This document shows, piece after piece, positions 59,952 to 64,000 of a stretch of DNA of 64,000 bases (positions are counted from its first letter, which is position 1; each line of letters opens with the position of its first letter). Made by a program: the position numbers and the translations under genes. The DNA comes from Nonomuraea rhodomycinica (GTDB lineage Bacteria > Actinomycetota > Actinomycetes > Streptosporangiales > Streptosporangiaceae), in the NCBI RefSeq assembly GCF_013363995.1, contig NZ_JABWGO010000001.1, forward strand, positions 1,621,222-1,685,221, in the 5' to 3' direction. Under the pieces are notes generated by a model. It ran no database searches. It had not been told where the DNA came from and saw nothing but the letters and a program-made list of their open reading frames with translations.

Positions 59952-60239
59952 ATGGTCACGGCTATCGTTCACATCAACGCCGAGGTCGACCGCATCCCGG
60001 AGGTCGCCCAGACGATCGCCGAGATCGACGGCGTCAGCGAGGTCTACTCCATCACCGGCGAGTACGACCTGCTGGCCATGGTGCGGGTGGCCGCCTACGA
60101 GGAGATCGCCGAGGTGGTCCCGGGCCGCATCAACAAGGTCTCGGGCGTGCTGCACACCGAGACCCACATCGCGTTCCGGGCCTACTCCAAGCACGACCTG
60201 GACGCCGCGTTCTCGATCGGCTTCACCGAGTCCGACTGA
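59952..60239 (+). CDS. stand-alone Lrp/AsnC ligand-binding (RAM) domain protein
   Basis: 95 residues consisting only of the ferredoxin-like effector domain of Lrp/AsnC regulators: VTAIVHINAEVDRIPEVAQTIAEIDGVSEVYSITGEYDLLAMVRVAAYEEIAEVVPGRINKVSGVLHTETHIAF. There is no DNA-binding HTH. Such proteins bind amino acids as dimers or octamers and may modulate true Lrp proteins or enzymes. ATG 59952 lies 7 nt after TAGAGT, so the message is probably leaderless even though the gene follows the nuclease by only 18 bp. Confidence 0.9.
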   Translation: MVTAIVHINAEVDRIPEVAQTIAEIDGVSEVYSITGEYDLLAMVRVAAYEEIAEVVPGRINKVSGVLHTETHIAFRAYSKHDLDAAFSIGFTESD

Positions 60240-60368
60240 ACCGCCGGCCTCCGCCTGCGCTGCCGGCCTCCCCCCGAACCGCCGATCGCTGCCTGAACCT
60301 GGGATCTCAGCCTGAACCGGCGATCCCGGTTGGACCGCCGGTCTCACTCGGCTGATCGGGCGGCCCGT

Positions 60369-60545
60369 CACTCGGTGAAGCCCGGCGCTCCGCCTCCCAC
60401 TGACCGCCCATCACTCGCTGAAGGACCAGCGGTCCGCCTTCCCTTGACGGCTCAGCATTCGCTGAGGGGCCGACAGTCCGCCTCCCACTGACGACCCACC
60501 ACTCGCTGAGGGCCCGACGGCCGGCCTCTGCTGTGTCTCTCGCTG
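60369..60545. repeat. degenerate 43-44-bp tandem repeat
   Basis: The phrase CACTCGCTGA and its neighbours recur with offsets of 43, 44 and 44 bp (60368, 60411, 60455, 60499), each followed by a GGyCCGACrGTCCGCCTCCCACTGA-like segment. A fifth weaker unit starts near 60536. Four to five units in a gene-free stretch. Confidence 0.65.
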
Positions 60546-60971
60546 GAGGTGCGCCCCGCCGGGCCGCCCTTCTGCGCGCTCCACCTGTGCCGCCGACGTC
60601 CGCGCGGCCCGCTGACGTGCAGTCTCACTGTGCGGCCCGTCGCTTGCGGCCTGTCGCGCACTACCCGCTTGGGTGCGTCCCCGTGCGCGGATGCGGCTCG
60701 CCACCGTGCGCCGCCTCCGCCCCCGCCCCCATCCGCGCTCTCCCCTGCCGCCCGCCGTTGCACCGCCCGCTGCCGACCGCCAGCGGCCGCGCCGCCCGCT
60801 GCTGCACCGCCTGTTGAGACGCGCCTTCTACGCTGCCCGCTTTCGTGCGGCGCTGTTCGGTCGTCGCCGCCCGCGCCCTTCCGCCTCGTACCGCGCCGCC
60901 CGCGTCCCCCGGCCTCGTGACGTCCGGCACGATCTTCCCCCCGCCGCCCATAGGACGAGGAGACAGCGCGG
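60546..60971. other. gene-free interval before qcrB
   Basis: All frames give Arg/Pro/Ala-rich shadow sequence with no domain. The DNA is C-rich on the plus strand with short CGCCC/CCGCC runs. Apart from the repeat array on its left and the qcr terminator on its right, I see nothing functional. Confidence 0.55.
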
Positions 60972-60997
60972 GCCCGGGCGGCTGGTGCCGTCCGGGC
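60972..60997 (-). terminator. terminator of the qcrCAB operon
   Basis: GCCCGGGCGGC (60972-60982) pairs with GCCGTCCGGGC (60987-60997) with one mismatch and a TGGT loop, 43 bp after the qcrB stop codon. Confidence 0.65.
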
Positions 60998-61039
60998 CCG
61001 GGCTGGGCCGCCGGTCCCACGAGACCGGCGGCGGGTGGA

Positions 61040-62701
61040 TCAGTGGGTCAGCGAGCGGTCCTCGCCCGACCCGATCGCGGCGTGCTCGTCCTCGTGGCCA
61101 TGGCCGTGGCCGTGACCCTCGTCCAGAGCGATCTTCTCGCCACCGTACGCGCGCGACATGCGGGCCCGGAGCTTGCCGAGCGGACCGCGCATGCCCTTCG
61201 GCGGGATGCCGGCGCCGTCCGCCTCGACGGGCAGCATCGGCACCGCCTCCTTGCCGCGCACGTGAGCCTCGATGTCGTCCGCCGGAGGCGTGTGGATCTC
61301 GATGAACTCACCGTGCGGCAGCCGCTTGATGACGCCCGACTCGACGCCGTGCGAGACGACGGCCGAGTCGGAGCGCTGCAGGCCGAGGCAGACGCGGTAG
61401 GTGATGATGTACGCCAGCGCAGGCAGCACGAACACCAGCACCCGGCCGGCGTAGGTGGTCCAGTTGAGCGAGATCTGGAAGTTCGCCGAGAGCTCGTCGT
61501 TGGCGCCGAGCAGCCACAGCACGCCGTAGAACACGATCGCCGACATGCCGATCGACGTGCGGTGCGGGTTGTTGCGCGGGCGGTCGGCGACGTGGTGCTC
61601 GCGGTGGTCGCCCGTGATCCAGCGTTCGAGGAACGGGTACAGCGCGAGACCGGTCATCACCAGACCCAGCGGCACGAGCGCCGGGATGATCACGCTCAGC
61701 GGCAGCGTGCCCGCGTGGGACGTGCCGAAGAGGTTGATCTCCCACGACGGCATGAGCCGCAGCGAGCCCTCCAGGAAGCCCATGTACCAGTCGGGCTGCG
61801 AACCCGCCGAGATGTCCGCCGGCGTGTACGGGCCGAACAGCCAGATCGGGTTGATCTGGGTGAACGTCGCCAGCCCGGCGACCACGGCGAACGTGAACAG
61901 CGTGTACGCGCCCGCCTTGGCCATGAAGGCCGGGTAGAACGGCGCGCCCACCACGTTCTTGTTGGTGCGGCCCTTGCCCGGCATCTGGGTGTGCTTCTGC
62001 ACCCACATGAGCACCAGGTGGGCCGACACGAGCGCCAGGATGAGGCCCGGGATGAGCAGGATGTGCAGCGAGTAGAACCGGGAGATGATGTCCTCGCCCG
62101 GATACTCGCCGCCGAACAGGAAGAACGTGATGTACGTGCCGACCAGCGGCAGCGAGATCGCCACGCCCTCGGTGATCCGCAGACCGGCGCCGGAGAGCAG
62201 GTCGTCGGGCAGGGAGTAGCCGGTGAGGCCCTCGACCAGCGCCAGCGTCAGCAGCAGGACGCCGATCAGCCAGTTGAGCTCGCGGGGCTTGCGGTAGGCG
62301 CCGGTGAAGAACACCCGGAGCATGTGCACCATCATGCCGGCGACGAACAGCAGGGCCGCCCAGTGGTGCATCTGCCGCACGAGCAGGCCGCCGCGCACGT
62401 CGAAGCTGATCTCCAGCGACGACGCGTACGCCTCGGACATCATGACGCCCTTGAGCGGGGCGTACGAGCCGTTGTAGGCGATCTCCCCCATGCTGGGCTT
62501 GAACCAGAACGTCAGGAACGTACCGGTCAGCAGCAGCAGGATGAACGCGTAGAGGGCGATCTCACCGAGCAGGAACGACCAGTGGTCGGGAAAGATCTTC
62601 CTCAGGTTGCGCTTGAGGAAGTTGGCCCCGCCGATGCGCTCGTCGAGGAAGTTCGACGGGCCGGCGATGCCCTTGGGTACCGATGTCAGGTCGCTGCTCA
62701 T
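61040..62701 (-). CDS. qcrB: cytochrome bc1 complex cytochrome b subunit
   Basis: 553 residues. Membrane subunit that holds the two b hemes and the quinol-oxidising and quinone-reducing sites in the actinobacterial bcc-aa3 supercomplex. Heme-ligand His pairs lie in RQMHHWAALLFVAGMMVHMLR and YSLHILLIPGLILALVSAHLVLMW; the Qo-site motif is PDWY (the PEWY position, as in actinobacteria). Eight or nine membrane helices are followed by the long actinobacterial C-terminal tail, here ending in a His/Gly/Glu-rich segment (GHGHGHGHEDEH). The start overlaps the qcrA stop (ATGA). Confidence 0.96.
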   Translation of the reverse strand: MSSDLTSVPKGIAGPSNFLDERIGGANFLKRNLRKIFPDHWSFLLGEIALYAFILLLLTGTFLTFWFKPSMGEIAYNGSYAPLKGVMMSEAYASSLEISFDVRGGLLVRQMHHWAALLFVAGMMVHMLRVFFTGAYRKPRELNWLIGVLLLTLALVEGLTGYSLPDDLLSGAGLRITEGVAISLPLVGTYITFFLFGGEYPGEDIISRFYSLHILLIPGLILALVSAHLVLMWVQKHTQMPGKGRTNKNVVGAPFYPAFMAKAGAYTLFTFAVVAGLATFTQINPIWLFGPYTPADISAGSQPDWYMGFLEGSLRLMPSWEINLFGTSHAGTLPLSVIIPALVPLGLVMTGLALYPFLERWITGDHREHHVADRPRNNPHRTSIGMSAIVFYGVLWLLGANDELSANFQISLNWTTYAGRVLVFVLPALAYIITYRVCLGLQRSDSAVVSHGVESGVIKRLPHGEFIEIHTPPADDIEAHVRGKEAVPMLPVEADGAGIPPKGMRGPLGKLRARMSRAYGGEKIALDEGHGHGHGHEDEHAAIGSGEDRSLTH

Positions 62702-63810
62702 GCGTGACCTCCCTTGGCCCTGGCCTCGGCCTCGGCGTCGCCGCGCTCCCAGTAGCTGGGACCGGGGGGCACCGCGAAGTCGCCCTTGGCGATGAGGTAG
62801 CCCTGGTCGTCGACCGTGATCGGCAGCTGCGGCAGCGGCCGCGCGGCCGGGCCGAAGATGACCTTCGCGCCGTCGGCGGCGTCGAACGTCGACTGGTGGC
62901 AGGGGCACAGGATGTGGTGGGTGGTCTGCTCGTACAGGGCCGCGGGGCAGCCCACGTGCGTGCAGATCTTGGAGTAGGCCACGATGCCGTCGTGCGTCCA
63001 GTTCAGGTTGGTGCCCGACTTGATCTCGTCCGGCCGGAACTTGATCAGGATCAGCGTGGCCTTGGCGAGGGCGTTGAGGTCGTGCTGGTAGCCCTCGGGA
63101 ACGACGGACAGGATGCCGCCCGGCGAGTTGAAGTCCGCCGCGCGGATCGGCTGGCCGGTGCCCTCGACGACGAGGCGCAGCGGCTTGCCCTCCTTGGTCT
63201 TCTCGCCCCAGACGGTGTGGCGCAGCGTCTCGTTGAACTTCGCGCCCGGCATCTTCGAGTTGTCGAGGTCGCGCAGGAGGACCAGCGGGATCAGGCCGAG
63301 CGGGGCCGCCGCGAGCAGCAGGGTGCGGCGCAGCAGCGGGCGCTTGACGAACCCGCTCTCCTTCGCGCCCTGGAGGAAGGTCTCGGCGACCACCTCGCGG
63401 CTGTCCTCGTCGGAGACCATCGGGTGGCGCTCCTGGATGAGGGAGTACTTCGGCATGATCTGGCGGACCCAGACCACGATGCCGACGGCCAGCCCCAGCA
63501 ACGCGAGCGTGAGGCTGCCTCCCAGCGCGAGGTTGGAGATCGCGGTCTTCTCCGGGCTGCCCACCTGGAACACCACGTAGGAGATGATGAACGCGATCGC
63601 CGCCAGGAAGGTGATCGTGAAGCACAGCGCCACGATCTTCTCGGCCTTGCGGGCCTTGGTCTCGTCCTGGTACGTGACGCCGGCGACCTCCGCGTCGCGT
63701 GCGGCGGGTCCCCCGTCGCCGAGCATCGAGGTGCCCGGGGCGGGGGTGCCGATGACGCGCTTGGGTACGCGCTCGTCCGGCTGCTCGATCTCGTGCTCGA
63801 TGTCTGTCAT
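62698..63810 (-). CDS. qcrA: cytochrome bc1 complex Rieske iron-sulfur subunit
   Basis: 370 residues with three N-terminal membrane helices (actinobacterial form; VALCFTITFLAAIAFIISYVVF, LALLGLAVGIVVWV, TLLLAAAPLGLIPLVLL) and a C-terminal Rieske domain. The 2Fe-2S ligands are in CTHVGCPAAL and CPCHQSTFD; the two extra Cys form the stabilising disulfide. Transfers electrons from quinol at the QcrB Qo site to the diheme QcrC. ATG 63810 overlaps the qcrC stop (ATGA). Confidence 0.96.
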   Translation of the reverse strand: MTDIEHEIEQPDERVPKRVIGTPAPGTSMLGDGGPAARDAEVAGVTYQDETKARKAEKIVALCFTITFLAAIAFIISYVVFQVGSPEKTAISNLALGGSLTLALLGLAVGIVVWVRQIMPKYSLIQERHPMVSDEDSREVVAETFLQGAKESGFVKRPLLRRTLLLAAAPLGLIPLVLLRDLDNSKMPGAKFNETLRHTVWGEKTKEGKPLRLVVEGTGQPIRAADFNSPGGILSVVPEGYQHDLNALAKATLILIKFRPDEIKSGTNLNWTHDGIVAYSKICTHVGCPAALYEQTTHHILCPCHQSTFDAADGAKVIFGPAARPLPQLPITVDDQGYLIAKGDFAVPPGPSYWERGDAEAEARAKGGHA

Positions 63811-64000
63811 GACTTCTGTCGCTTCTTCGCGGTGATCCAGATGGAGGCGAGTACGAGGGCGGTGATGCCCACGATCCAACCTACGAGACCCTCGGTCACG
63901 GGGCCAATCCGGCCCAGGCCGAAGCCTCCCGGGTCCTTCTGCTCGCGCACCTGGGTGATGTAGGCGATCATGCTGCGCTTCTCTTCGGGCGTGATCGTGG
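63807..64000 (-). CDS. qcrC: cytochrome bc1 complex diheme cytochrome c subunit, C-terminal part only
   Basis: Only the last ~63 codons are inside the window. They read TITPEEKRSMIAYITQVREQ...DPGGFGLGRIGPVTEGLVGW and IVGIGALVLASIWITAKKRQ, then KS and stop. This is the end of the second cytochrome c domain and the C-terminal membrane anchor of QcrC. The heme motifs lie to the right of the window. First gene of those visible in the qcrCAB operon, coupled to qcrA by a 4-bp overlap. Confidence 0.93.
   Translation of the reverse strand, partial: TITPEEKRSMIAYITQVREQKDPGGFGLGRIGPVTEGLVGWIVGITALVLASIWITAKKRQKS

Overview
This 64 kb window is very GC-rich, with leaderless transcripts, GTG starts and strong GGAGG ribosome sites. 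It looks like chromosomal DNA of an actinomycete, probably a Streptosporangiaceae/Nonomuraea-type organism; the family is an inference. Much of the gene content follows, in order, a locus conserved across actinobacteria. It runs from DAHP synthase through phosphofructokinase, a PlsC acyltransferase, a ROK glucokinase, an ArsA-type ATPase, an SRPBCC protein, FadD15-type acyl-CoA ligase, a PimB-type mannosyltransferase and NlpC/P60 hydrolases to a DEDD-exonuclease/UvrC-like protein and the cytochrome bc1 genes qcrCAB. From memory this corresponds to Rv2178c-Rv2196 of M. tuberculosis and the SCO2115-2150 area of S. coelicolor.

Layout. 1-6 kb: aroF (truncated at the left edge), thiI, two tandem MHYT membrane proteins, and a phosphofructokinase with a DasR-like operator upstream. 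6-9 kb: an FAD monooxygenase divergent from a TetR regulator, then a DNA-binding Clp-N protein with its own twin operators. 9-20 kb: a truncated DMFA-like lipoprotein, a lactonase divergent from a MarR-GNAT regulator, an MMPL exporter with a TetR regulator, a PhoX-like protein, dps, and a MerR-VIT/vWA operon. 20-25 kb: an aldo/keto reductase remnant, mmuM, doxX divergent from marR, plsC, and an esterase. 25-31 kb: a seven-gene minus-strand run (beta-propeller, EEP hydrolase, glucokinase, DUF5304-like, ArsA, SRPBCC, metallophosphoesterase). 31-36 kb: a three-unit hairpin repeat array, fadD, a MerR regulator, a small coiled-coil protein with a structured leader, and an IS5-type element followed by a lipoprotein gene and a third IS end. 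36-43 kb: pimB, M48 peptidase, a secreted gluzincin, a c-di-AMP-riboswitch-controlled NlpC/P60 protein, a RipA-like NlpC/P60 protein, and an NYN-domain protein. 43-50 kb: an APH-fold protein, a DesK-type two-component pair, and two bPH2-domain membrane proteins. 50-58 kb: a second two-component pair and a trio of membrane sensors (two Ser/Thr kinases and a proline-rich protein) sharing one type of extracytoplasmic module. 58-64 kb: DEDD-exonuclease/UvrC-like protein, a stand-alone Lrp/AsnC-type domain, an 800-bp gene-free stretch with tandem repeats, and qcrBAC (qcrC runs off the right edge).

Themes. Central carbon metabolism (aroF, PFK, glucokinase), envelope building and remodelling (plsC, fadD, pimB, NlpC/P60, PASTA-less kinases) and the respiratory chain are interleaved with small self-regulated resistance or stress modules. 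Most of those modules show a readable operator between divergent genes. About ten genes have a TANNNT -10 box only 6-8 nt before the start codon, as expected for leaderless mRNAs. The most unusual signals are the 51-bp repeats whose hairpins carry compensatory changes, the riboswitch/Crp-controlled hydrolase with an apparent CTG start, the structured leader of the coiled-coil gene, the three-ended IS region, and the kinase/sensor cluster with a shared ectodomain.
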